In this document: piece by piece, positions 25,601 to 44,497 of the stretch | Numbering within the stretch: position 1 is the stretch's first letter | Layout of the letters: every line of letters starts with the position of its first letter | NCBI RefSeq assembly: GCF_014805685.1 | Contig: NC_060886.1 | Location: forward strand, 26,088,108-26,152,107 | Direction: 5' to 3' | Origin: Silurus meridionalis | Lineage: Eukaryota; Chordata; Actinopteri; Siluriformes; Siluridae | Length of the DNA: 64,000 nucleotides | The notes under the pieces: generated by a model | Told to the model about the DNA's origin: nothing | Seen by the model: only the letters and a program-made list of their open reading frames with translations | Database searches by the model: none | Made by a program: the position numbers and the translations under genes

Positions 25601-25807
25601 TTAGTAATTAGTTTTAACTGAATCATTAAGGTTTACTAAAGTGTTGTTTTCTTCCACAGCTCGAATGAGAGGAATCGATATGTCTATAGTGCAACCTCTT
25701 ATGTTTCTAAACCTGAGAAGAAACAAATCCATTCAACAAATGTCAGGAGGTCCCCAACAGAAGACAGCAGCACCTCAAAAAACTTTGATAAAAATGCCTA
25801 TGTGTGA
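19619..25807 (+). CDS. cldn10: Claudin-10 (10b-type first exon plus shared exons)
   Basis: Five coding exons: 19619-19838, 21529-21690, 21787-21868, 21966-22070 and 25660-25807, phases 1,1,2,2, giving 238 residues. Exon 1b is nearly identical to mammalian claudin-10b: GWVLVSSTLPTDYWKVSS, then NLWKICVTDSTGVSNCKDF, with signature W30, N48-L49-W50, C53 and C63, and the pore residues D36, D56 and K64 reported for cation-selective 10b. Exon 2 holds YIQVCRGLMISAVCLGFF and GMKCTKIGGSD; exon 3 LYANRIMSEFFDPMFV; exon 4 YELGAALFIGWAGSALCIL; the tail ends KNFDKNAYV, a PDZ-binding end. Four membrane spans are evident. Role: paracellular cation pore in tight-junction strands of epithelia. Intron 4 holds a DIRS element. 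Confidence 0.96.
22071..23069. other. cldn10 intron 4, 5' part
   Basis: AT-rich intron sequence before the DIRS insertion; no exon or repeat recognised. Confidence 0.45.
23500..23815 (-). pseudogene. DIRS tyrosine recombinase C-terminal remnant
   Basis: The minus strand reads WRRTDQLLICYSPSKRGHP and KQTLSRWIVDVITSSYESSG. After a frameshift near 23645 comes GVRAHSTRSVAAS (the HxxR box of tyrosine recombinases), then GVPLQDICNTTSWSTPLTF. These are the closing blocks of DIRS integrases. A stop follows in the WF region and the final catalytic Tyr block is not clear. Confidence 0.8.
24620..25337 (-). pseudogene. DIRS gag-like protein remnant
   Basis: The minus frame 25337-24789 reads KLDERFLTPMSQPSRW, LPFSPDLHTEVSRSW, MPWVEETLATYLFPG and AAFLHTMTVLQAYQADML, the conserved order of fish DIRS gag-like proteins. 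After 24789 the match resumes in another frame with DLALKATKETARAIGRSMAA and TQRHLWHTLSE, ending near 24625. The frame change marks it as inactive. Gag-like proteins of DIRS elements presumably package element RNA. Confidence 0.8.
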
Positions 25808-26770
25808 TACACACACACAAAAAAAAAACCCACATTTCTTCCGTCAAAGACAATCTACTAAAGAGTTGATATAACAGGAAAACCAGTGGGATCATCCCCA
25901 AACCTAAGTTTTTAGAGAAGAAATCGTAACAAGTGTAAAAGATTCAAGACAATGGGCAATCTTTTCAGAAGTGGACGTCCTTCATTTTCACATGACTAGT
26001 AACATTGATCATTAAAAAAAATATTTTTTTGGGAGGAATACTTAAGACAGATTTAAAAACTAAATTATTTGAAAAATTATTTTGTCTGACAATTTACTTA
26101 TAGAAATTATTATTAATTTTTGCAAAGCATAGATTACATTTGAAGCATGTACCCTGTTTATTCATGGAGTTGCAGATTTTAACCCAGATTTATTTTTTGT
26201 TTTTATTTTTTTGAACTAAATTCATATTTAACATTTTATCTTGTCAAATGTTCTGCCAAAAGTGGCTGTTATGGTTGTAGTGTAAAATGCTTTTGGGAAA
26301 AGTTTGAATAGAAGAAATTGGACTGTCAAAGAACTATGAAAGTTTATGAACAAGAGTATATGTAAACAAACACAGATATTATATTTCCCATTTAAAATGT
26401 AGAGGTAACACTACATGAAAGGCTCTATTTTAATATTGCTTTTATGATGTTAATAAGTTATCAGCTACCACTCATTCATATATTTAGTTGACAATTCATC
26501 AAATATAATTATTACTTAGTTTTAGATTAAGTATTTTGTCATGGATTAATGAGTAGCTGAAATTTAATTACATCAGTATGCGATCAAAGTATGACAAACC
26601 TTTTATTTGTGTATTGAATCTTTCAGAATTAAAATAATATATTTTTGGGTTATTTTTTTTGTTTTCTTTAAAATCATTTGCTAAGTCATTTGTGTATGAA
26701 AACTATTTTGCTTGGAAGAACTTTTGTACAAAATTATTAAAGTTTTTAATTGCTGAATTAATAATAAATT
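25808..26770 (+). other. cldn10: cldn10 3' untranslated region
   Basis: AT-rich sequence after the cldn10 stop at 25805-25807. Candidate polyadenylation signals include AATAAA at 26763-26768. The true end is not determinable from sequence alone. Confidence 0.45.
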
Positions 26771-28069
26771 ATGTTTTACTCTAATAATACTGTATATAAT
26801 GTAGTGATATTTGGAGTGAAAACAGAGTAGTCAACACCAGCTCAGTGTCAGAGTGCCAACATCCGCAAAACAAATTAAAAGCTCTCTCAAGCTTGAGTCT
26901 GGCCTGTGAATGATTTGTAACCTGTTTCCTACATGTTAAAAAACACTTGATCAATAGACCGTAAACTTTAGGTTTATATGTTCCATTCATTTATTTTCCA
27001 TCTGTTTTTTATTAACTTTTCGTAACTTGTAAAGTAGCTTAAATATGCATTCTCATAAGTCAATGTGCAGTCAGTGGCGTGCAGTGTGAAAACAAACAAA
27101 AGAGCTTTTTACTGAAATTGTCATAAACTTGTAATAATCTTTTGGGAATTTATTACTCCAAAGCAATATATTATTTCTTTTCGATGTATAATATATTAGT
27201 AACTGATGCTTACTTCAAGTTCAATATAAAAATATAATAAATATGAAATGCAATAAATAATGCTGTTTTAAACATTTTTTTATAATAATATATAATAATT
27301 GACTTAGTTACTGTATATGATTTGCACTAATTCCCATAAAATGTCACTCATAATATGCAATTAGATTATACAATTATTTATAATTAAACAATATAAAGCT
27401 TAAAACATTTTTAGAAGGTTGTGAATTTTTTTCAGGTAAGTCTATAGGTTTAAATTTAGCTCTCAAGGTCATTTGAAGGAAATGATCCAGGGTCAAATAA
27501 CTTATGAGATAAAACATTTGCCAGCTTTAGCAACAGGGACTCTGACAAAATGCCTGCTGTAGTTAATGATCAGCAACCAAAGATTTCTTGCTCAATACTT
27601 GGAAAAGCTACTCAGTAGTTCCACACATAACACTTCACACTTCAAAATCAAATGTTCAGACATTAAAACAGCTTCCATTGCGTTTTCAGACATTTCCCAG
27701 ACCATATAGCAGGTATACTGTGAACTGAATTCCCCTCCCAATATTTTTCCCACTTTTGCAAAACTTTTAGTAAGGGTGCTTATCATACTGTTTTGACATT
27801 TTTTGAAAAGTATACAATTTAGCATTATACATAAATATTTAAAGTATATCAGTCAGTGATGATTTAGATCACTAGTGCAACAGGTGAAACATGCTAGAGG
27901 CAATGAAAACTTTATCATGGAGCATATATGGAACTGAGCTAATATTAAAGGACTGAGAATTTTGGTGTGTTTTGTTCTTGCCTGACTACTGAATATATTA
28001 AAGCACATTCATTTACAGTGTGAGCATAATTTCTCTGCTCATCTTGGTCAGTTCATGGTCTACCTGTTA

Positions 28070-28245
28070 GATTAGATTAGATTAGATTCGATTCAACTTT
28101 ATTTTCATTACACATGTACAAGTACAAGGCACCGAAATGCAGTTTAGGTCTAACCAGAAGTGCAATAGCAGCAAGTGCAGTATAAACAGTGTTTAAATAA
28201 GCTTCATGAATTAAATAAAATGGTATTATAGGAGAAATTTACAGA
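28070..28245 (-). repeat. LINE 3'-end fragment, minus orientation
   Basis: Starts with tandem 'gatta' (28068-28088) and reads, on the minus strand, 'ggtgccttgtacttgtac', 'aataaagttgaatc' and then iterated 'taatc'. This is the form of CR1/L2-group LINE tails in fish, with a pentamer-repeat end instead of poly(A). Confidence 0.6.
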
Positions 28246-28430
28246 TGTGTATGTACTGTAAACAAAATATACATATGGCTATTATTATAAACTGAAATTT
28301 ACAGAAGTTTCATTTGTTAATGAACAAATAAGAGCATCCAGCAGTTTGGAACCAAGCTGGAGATTGAACATTTTTTTTATTATACCCAAAATAATCACTA
28401 CAGTAACACAAAGCCAATGAACAAACAAAT

Positions 28431-28431
<1 letters not shown>

Positions 28432-28509
<78 letters not shown>
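28432..28509. repeat. (AC)n microsatellite
   Basis: About 39 uninterrupted AC units in the spacer upstream of claudin gene 2. Confidence 0.98.
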
Positions 28510-28512
<3 letters not shown>

Positions 28513-29352
28513 CTGTGAAGTTTAACAAAAATAGGAGAAACAAATAAATGTGTACACATACATTTATTTATTTGTTTGCTTATAATTATTCTGCCTATAA
28601 TTAACTGTTAACTTGGTGTGTCCGTTGTAAAAACATAGCTGAATAGATACTTCACAGTGAGTGTTTGTTTGGAGTGTGCTTATAGAGAGGTGAGTGTTGC
28701 TAGATACCAGTGTGTGCAGTGAGTAATCTGATTAATCTGAATGTGACATTGAGCATGATGCGTGGGTTCTGTATTCTAAGGAATCCAGAATATTCAGATG
28801 TACACAACATGTTTTTCTTATGTCTGTATGTATTTATTATTTGTTTATTTCTGGGTTATCCAGTTTTCTCAGAAAAAAAATCTAAACATAAAATGTGTAT
28901 TATAATACATGTGAATACTGTATATGGGCAGTAATAGTATATTGCCCATAGAGAACAAACAAAATAAAACAAAATAGTAAATACATTATCTTTAATATTG
29001 CTTGTTATTTATTAACTACACTTTTAAATACAGAAGTCATGTGTGCATCTCATTATAGGTATTATTTATTATAGTATTGTTATTTCAGAGAACAAGGACA
29101 ATTGTAAGACTACCCTCATTTTATGTTGGATGCATGCTCCTTCACATTTACAGTAAACATGCCTTGTGATTAGCATGACAACAAACACAAACTCATACTG
29201 CACTCACACATTTTCTTCAAGTTTAATAAACACACATAAGCACGCCCACAGGCTGTGTCTTCTCAGGTTTAAACCTGTTATTCTCCACAGCAGAAGACAT
29301 CTTTTAAGCAATCACATTTTATTCCTAAACGATCAGATCCAAGAAGATTACA

Positions 29353-37327
<7,975 letters not shown>

Positions 37328-37335
37328 ATGCAGAA

Positions 37336-37457
37336 GCAGAGAAAATATTTCCAACACTGTAAATATTATTTGTTAACATTAAAGGAAAGCAACAAGTTTG
37401 TTGCTTTCCTTTAATGTTAACAAATAATATTTACAGTGTTGGAAATATTTTCTCCGC
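37336..37457. repeat. Near-perfect palindrome, 60-bp arms
   Basis: Left arm 37336-37395 and right arm 37398-37457 are complementary with a single mismatch and a two-base centre 'gt'. It begins eight bases after the claudin gene 2 stop codon, so it should be in that 3' untranslated region. Confidence 0.97.
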
Positions 37458-37472
37458 TGAAATATTTTTCTC

Positions 37473-37617
37473 CCTGAAATTGTAACTGAAGTGTGTACAT
37501 TTATAAAAAAAAATGTTTAGATCAGTACTGTACCAAGCTTTATAGTTATAAAGCTTGGTACAGTACTGATCTAAACATTTTTTATATAAATGTACACACT
37601 TCAGTTACAATTTCAGG
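37473..37617. repeat. Near-perfect palindrome, about 71-bp arms
   Basis: Left arm 37473-37544 and right arm 37547-37617 are complementary except for small differences in an A run; the centre is again the two bases 'gt'. Only 15 bases separate it from the preceding palindrome. Confidence 0.96.
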
Positions 37618-37631
37618 ATTTAATGATGCAA

Positions 37632-37790
37632 AAAAAAAACATGGTGAAGCATGGTGGTGATGAAATCATGTTATGTGGCTGCTTTTCTTTAGGTGGGACT
37701 GTGGTCTAGACACAATAGATGGAATTATAAATAGCTGCAAGTACCATTCTGTTCTGGCACAAATCCTGCACACCTTCTTCATAAGGATAT
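37632..37790 (+). pseudogene. Short Tc1 transposase relic
   Basis: Around 37640 the sequence 'catggtgaagcatggtgg' through 'atgttatgtggctgc' reads MVKHGGDEIMLCGCF, a decayed version of the VKHGGG.IMLWGCF block of Tc1 transposases. Nothing else of the element is clear. Confidence 0.5.
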
Positions 37791-38990
37791 TTTTCAGCAT
37801 TAACTGAAGTACAAATTTAAGTAAAAAAAAAAAGCTCCTTAGAAGGCCCAGATATAAACTTATTATAACATAACTATAGACAGGACACTTATTTGAAAAT
37901 TCTATTGGATAGATATGGGGCATTTTGTAAACGACTCATAAATAAAATAAAAAAATGTCAATCATATTTTTCATTCAGGATATGTATATTTTAATTTTGT
38001 AGTCCTGAAAGAATCTTTCACAAAATGTTTTGTTGCAAAAAGCTCTTTTAAAAAATGATTAGTTAAATGGTACACACGTGTTCAGTAAGCCTAATATACA
38101 TTATCCTTTGAAGGTTCTTTGTTGCTTTTGGTTACATTTTTTCAGTTGCTATAATCACAATAAAGTAATTTTTTTTTAACATGTCCTGTTATGTGTTGCA
38201 TTCTAGTACTGGAGAAAAGACATTTTGTTCCAATGTATTTTATATATAAATATAATACATAAATAGAATAGAAATAGAAATAGAATATTCTATATATTCA
38301 TATAGGGATCACAATAAAAACCCATAACAGCCTATACATTTGACAGAGTAGTGTGTATTTTATGTATCCAATCTAGTTCACTGCAATGGTTGTAACTGTA
38401 AGTTTTGTGAGAATAATACAATTATAGCACTTTTAATTTTTGTATGATAAAATATGGCATTATAGTTAAAAATACATGTATTAATGTTGCATATTTTATC
38501 ATCATTACAGAGAGAAAAATAATACATTTCACATTTTAATTTTGAGACAATTCATGACCGAAACTCATTCAATCAAAAATAAAGCATTTTTCTCATGCAA
38601 CATATCATGAACCAAGTTGGATTATCCCAAATGAATTATGCCTATTTAAATTCTGTAAACTTTGAGAACCAACAACCATTGTAATGTTTGCAACTAATCT
38701 AGCTAATGGAGGTGGTGTTTACATCAGTATTTTTCACTTTTCCATTTTAGATAAAAGCTAAATTGAAAATAAACCAAATAAAATTTTAACTAATGATGTG
38801 GCTTTTTATGACAGTAACAATGCTTTCCACTACTAATTATCAATATAAATATCAATATATGGTCTGATGTGCCATTTCTCACCTACACTATCTAAAAGAA
38901 TTCTTGGGTTTAGTCATGATCTAGGAGTCGTTGCCTGATCTGTCGCTGCTGCTGTTACCTCTGAACTGAGCCCAGGGAAGAGAGATTCAA
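37791..38990. other. Gene-free interval after claudin gene 2
   Basis: AT-rich spacer without a recognisable exon or transposon. Likely holds the rest of the claudin gene 2 3' untranslated region; candidate AATAAA-type signals are frequent because of the base composition. Confidence 0.45.
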
Positions 38991-39500
38991 GTCAAGTGGC
39001 TTTTATTGTCATTTCTACTATACACAGTGGTACACAGTACACAGTAAAAATGAGACAATGTTCCTCCAGAACCCTGGTGCTACACTAAACAACATAGAGC
39101 TACAACACAACACAAAGCTACGTAAAGTGCATCAAATGCAACCTAGTGCAAACAGTGCAGACGAAAAACAGTACAGACAGACAGACAGTGCAGACAGACA
39201 ACACAAGACAACACAAGACAAAACACATAACCAAAGATAGCGCTGACCAGTAAACCTACCGTATACTTCGGTTATACAGTACTGTGCAAAGAGAACTGTA
39301 AAAACTATAACTGGGAGTGAATATAAATAGACACAATGCAGTGCAAAAAACAGCAGTAGCAGCAGTCAAGAGGTGCAAAAAACAGCATGTAAAAAGTGTA
39401 ATGTAGTCAAGTATAAATAATAATAAAAAAATTATTGAGATGAGTAATAAGTAATGAGTGTGTGTTAAGTTCAGGTTGTACAGTTCGGTAACACACATTT
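38991..39500 (-). mobile_element. L2-like LINE 3' end, minus orientation
   Basis: On the minus strand the sequence ends in 'aataaaagccacttgacttg', with 'ccagggttctggaggaac' just before. These words recur, diverged, at the 3' end of the plus-oriented LINE near 49330-49415. Only the untranslated end is present, head to head with the next LINE piece. Confidence 0.65.
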
Positions 39501-39530
39501 AACACACACATTTCCGCCCCCACCTCGGCT

Positions 39531-40146
39531 CCTCAGACCACATCTCTGTTATGCTAATTCCAGCATACAGACTGCTTGTCTGATGCTCTAAACCAGTTCT
39601 GAAATGGGTGAAAACCTGGCCATCAGGAGACACCTCTGCTCATCAGGACTTGAGTGTACTGACTGAAACATGTTTAGGGAGGCTGCAACAAAGTGACCAG
39701 CTACATTAGCAAGTGCATTGATGATGTGACTATCTCCAAGACTGTCCCTACACGCTCCAACCAGAAGCCGTGGATGACTGCAAAATTGCATGCGCTGCTA
39801 AAATCTAGTGACTCTGCCTTTAAAGCAGGGGACAAGACAGCCTTAAGAACAACCCTTCCTCACAGTGACTAGGTGCTCAGTCTATCCACGGCTAAAGTGA
39901 GGAAAACTCTAAGCAGAGTTAACCCTGGTTAACTGGTATTTGGTCTGCTGGACCAGATAACGTTCCTGGCAGAGTGCTTAGGGAATGTGCAGAAAAGCTA
40001 ATGGATGTCTTTACTGACATCTTCAACATCTCCCTGAGCAGCGCTGTTGATCCTGCCTCAAGTCAACTACCATCGTCCCTGTGCCAAAGAAATCTACAGT
40101 CTCCTGCCTCAAAGATTATTGCCCCGTCGCACTCACACCCATTGTA
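39531..40146 (+). pseudogene. L2-like LINE, left half of an interrupted copy
   Basis: Plus-strand words in several frames (LGSSDHISVMLIPAYR near 39531, PDNVPGRVL near 39955, [11 protein letters not shown] near 40013, [18 protein letters not shown] ending at 40146) follow the endonuclease-to-RT part of L2-group LINEs. The copy breaks off exactly at the TA where the EnSpm-like element begins and resumes at 48061. Confidence 0.85.
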
Positions 40147-41714
40147 CACTCAAAAAAATGAATTCTGCTGCATGTTAAATTTACTTAAATGTAACATACA
40201 TTCCGTACAATATAATTTTATGTTTACTAAATGAACGCAAATAAATCATGTAGGATTTTCTATAAGGTCAACTACTTAGATTTTAATAGATTTACTTATG
40301 TCAAAATAACGTAACACAATCAAACTCTCACGCTTCCGGGAACTTCACCGCCGATATCGCGAGATTTAAGCAACGCCTGGCTTCGGGATTTCACCTGTTT
40401 TTCGCGCTCTTGTGAAAAGGTAAGAGCAAATCTTGTTATACACTTTTAAAATTAATTAAAATGTAAACTAAATAACTTTTAACTAAACGTGTTAGTCTTT
40501 TTTGTTGATAATACACCAATTACAACAACAGAACAACAATTTTTCGTTGTCAATCGACAAGATGTAACGTTCATTCAGGTTAAGAAAGCGAGCTAATTAC
40601 TGTACAGTTCACGATTAGCATGGTGGACTTTACTGCAGGTAATGGCATGAGCAGTTCAATTTTATAACACAATGCGTTTACTCATTAAACAAATACACAA
40701 ATTTAAATAACCATCTCTGTTTAATTTCCACATATTTGTTTAAATGAGGCTGTCCGTTGTTTTGCCAATAACAGGGCAGTAGTCAGATTAGCATTAACTG
40801 TCGCTTGTCTAAACTACACGTGTGGTATAAGTGAATCTTTCACACATAACTCAACAGGAGAGGAGAGACCTTGCACAAGTGATTCTGCTTGTTAAGAAAG
40901 AAAGAACTAATAAAATGGAACGATTTTCAACAGAACGAATAACACAGTATTAAAAGTTCACCAGCAGTAAAGCCAAAGTATGATAGCCATAATGATTTAC
41001 ATGATAAAAATAAGGAAGGGGAAATAAAGTTTTACAGGAATTGATATAAGTAAACATACAGAAAGATTATAATTTTGGTAAAAGAAACACCACACAGAGG
41101 CTGAACTATATACAAAAATCTAATAATTTAAGGAGAAATAAATTAGCTATAATTAGAATAGTCACCAAATACCTTGTCAATTTGTTAGTGCATACTAGTT
41201 GTGTTGGTTATGTTAGTGTAGTACTGGGCTGTGCATTAGTGCAGTTGAGTTGGTACATTGTAAATAAACACCAGATGAGATCAAGTTCAGTACCATCAGA
41301 GGTCATGTCTAACAGCTGGTAGGAGTGTGTAAACTTCCATATAAAAATTATATTGGTTGTATAAATGCAACAATAAAAGAAAAATATAATAATAATGTAT
41401 TATTACTAATAATATTTATAATAGTAATGTTGATAATAATAATAATAATTTTAATCACTGATATTAATTCACCTGTCTTTGTTTATCACAGCAATTACTG
41501 CCATAGTGTTCTGATCGTCTGTCCAGCTGCAAGTGTGCCTTCACCCTGCACTCTGAAGTCCATCTGCATCAGTCATTACAGGTTATAGGCATCATTTACT
41601 AAATTTAGATTTATAATTGAAATGTTTCTTTTTATTTGATTTTTGACTGTACTAATGTCTGTATAAGAGATTTAAGTAGGGGGACAGGAGGAAGAAATAT
41701 TCATCAGGATCAGG

Positions 41715-44394
41715 ATGTGGAAGTGTAAGGCATGTAGTGTAACTTTATCTAGTAGATATGAGCTACTTAAACATATTAGATTAGAGCACTGTCACCGCAA
41801 CGCTACCCTTGCCTACACACAAATTGTCTGTGTTCCTTTAGGACGTGGAATGCTTTGCACATTCATTTGAGTAGAGTCCATCCCAAAAAACTCTCAGGAG
41901 TTACTGGAACTGTCAACATTGAGTTGCCATTTGTGTGCTTGTTGTGATCTTCATACAGAGAGAGATTATTTTATTCACATTGGCAGTCATCTAAAGAATA
42001 ATGAAACTATTACATGTATGTTTAGGGGTTGCTTTTTCAAACAAACATATATGGAACATTTCACTCTCACAAAACAGAAAACACAACCCACATACATTAG
42101 AAGATTTCAAGCCAGGAGTAGTTACAACCACTCAAGTTTCACAAGACTTACCTGATGATCTGGAGGATTTAAATGATCAAGATGACAATGTTGTTGAATC
42201 AGATAGTGGGTGTTCAAGTATTGATTTGAATGGACCTATACACTTGTCTAAAAAAATTGAGCAAAATTTTGCTGCAGCATTGCTCAAGTTAGAGCATTTT
42301 GCACATGTGCCTGGCACAAAATTGATGATTTTTAGATGAGCTGCACTACTTATTAAGTTCTGCTACACTGCCCCTCTCAATTGACATTCTTGAAGACCTC
42401 TTTCAGAAACATAGTAAGACATCAGATAAGTCCATAATAAAAGAGGTAGCCAAAGCTCTCATTGCATCTAACCCCTTGGTGAAAGCCATTGGGAAGGGTG
42501 GCCCGCTTAGCACATGTCATCTCCGCAAACAGTATTACAAAGAAAGCTTCAAAGTGGTTGAACCCATTGAATACATTCTTGATTCCAAAGAAAAAAGAAG
42601 CTTTCAGTATGTGCCTATTCTACAATCTTTGCAGCAGCTCTTTGATAGGAGAGATGTTGTAGACAAAGTAGTTGAAAACCATAAAGCACAACAGATTAAA
42701 AGGGCAACTGGTGAGCAGCATATTTACAGATCATTTCATGATGGGTCACACTTTCAGGAAAACAGTTTTCTGTCAGGTAATGAGCTGAGAATTTTGTTAA
42801 GCTTATACATAGATGATTTTGAGGTTTGCAATCCTCTGGGAACTTCTCGCAAAAAACATAAGCTTTGTGGTATCTACTGGACTTTAAGTAATTTACCTCT
42901 TGGTTCACATTCATCACTGAACTCCATTTACTTGGCAGTCTTATGCAAAACCATTGATATGAACAAGTATGGTTATGACAGGATTTTATGTCCACTTCTC
43001 CAAGATGTTAAAACTCTGGAACAAGATGGGATTTTTGTTCCATCACTTGGAAAAAGTCTTAAAGGCACAATTCAGGTTGTTGTGGCAGATAACTTGAGTG
43101 CTCACAGCATAGCTGGTTTTAATGAGAATTTTTCTGGTGTGTATATGTGCAGATTCTGTACAGGAACAAAAACGGACATTCAAACCAAGGAGGTTAAGTC
43201 AGGCTTATTTAGACTCAGGACAAAAGAACTTCATGAATCTCATGTTCAGTTGGCTAAGACAAATGGTTCAAGCTGTTTTGGGGTAAAAAATTATTGTGTT
43301 ATCAGTAAAATGCTTACCCACTTCAGCGTTCAGACAGGTTATCCTCCAGATATCATGCATGATGTTTTGAGGGCATAGTGCCAGTAGAGATCGCACGTTG
43401 TTTGACATTGCTGATATCTAAGGAATATTTTGATCTTGAAATCCTTAACAGATTTATCATGCATTTCCCTTACAAGTGGGGAGACAAGACGAACAAGCCC
43501 CATGTAATCCCACGCACATTTTCAACAAGAAAAACAATAGGTGGGAATGCCCATGAAAACTGGGCCCTTCTTAGACTGCTCCCATTTGTAATTGGGCATT
43601 TGGTGCCTGATGGTGAAATAGCATGGCAGGTATTGTTAGATTTAAAAGACATTGTGGAGCTTGTGGTTGCTCCAGCACACACAGATGAGTCAATTGCCTA
43701 TCTTGAGTGCAAAATTTCAGAGCACAGACATAAATATCAAGAACTATTTCCTGATGTGACACTGCTACCAAAGCATCATTTTTTGGAGCACTATCCTCAA
43801 CTGATTAAGATGTTTGGTCCCCTTGTGGGACATTGGACAATGCGTTTTGAGGCAAAGCACAGTTTTTTTAAGCAGGTTATTCGACACACCAACTGCTTTA
43901 AAAATGTGCCTCTTTCACTTGCCAGTAAGCATCAGCTAATGATGTCCTATCACCTGTGTTCATCCAGCTATAAAAAACCTGGTCTTGAGATCACAAGTGT
44001 CTCACTAGTTCCTGTGGATGTTTTGAAACAAGAAATGGCTCAGACTATTGAACAGAAATTTCCTGGTACAACTAACGTTCACCTTACTAAATGTGTATCA
44101 AGCCAAGGTGTAAGCTTCAAAAACGGCATGATTGTGGTTTATGGGTCTACAAGTGGACTTCCTGATTTTGGAGAGATTCTTCAGATTTGTATTGTAAAAG
44201 AAAGACTGTGTTTCATGGTAAGAATTCTGTCGGGGTGGTACAGGGAGCACTTCAGAGCCTTTGAGCTAAGTCCATCTCCAGCAAGAGAAACTGTTTTCAT
44301 TGAGCATGATGAACTGGCAGATGCATACCCTTTGGCAGACTATTTTGTTGGTCCAGTCAGAATGGTGACATTAAAAAGATACATAATCATATAA
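41715..44394 (+). pseudogene. TNP2-like transposase with N-terminal zinc finger, indel-broken
   Basis: ATG at 41715 opens MWKCKACSVTLSSRYELLKH with a C2H2 finger (CxxC, then HIRLEH). A second finger-like part WNALHIHLSRVHPKK is in another frame near 41850. Main blocks: frame 42476-43378 (GTIQVVVADNLSAHSIAGF, CRFC, YPPDIMHDVL) and frame 43378-44394 (PVEIARCLTLLISKEYFDL, FPYKWGDKTNKPHVIPR, GGNAHENWALLRLLPF, PKHHFLEHYPQLIK, WTMRFEAKHSFFKQ). MHDVL resembles the MH.VLEG block of plant TNP2 transposases. Candidate acidic catalytic residues are D in ADN, D in DIMHD and E in FEAKH (inference). Breaks at about 41865, 41945, 42335 and 43374 are each explained by one missing base. It would catalyse transposition of this element. 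Confidence 0.75.
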
Positions 44395-44497
44395 AGTGTA
44401 GCAGTCTTCAGGTTAAATTTTAAATGTTAAATGTTATTGAACTCCCAGTGCTTTATGTACTCTTAACATGTACTCTTTACACATTTACAGTTGTGAA

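Larger units (their letters stand above)
26771..29352. other. Spacer between cldn10 and claudin gene 2
   Basis: AT-rich intergenic DNA with a LINE 3'-end fragment (28070-28245) and a long CA microsatellite (28432-28509). No exon seen. Confidence 0.5.
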
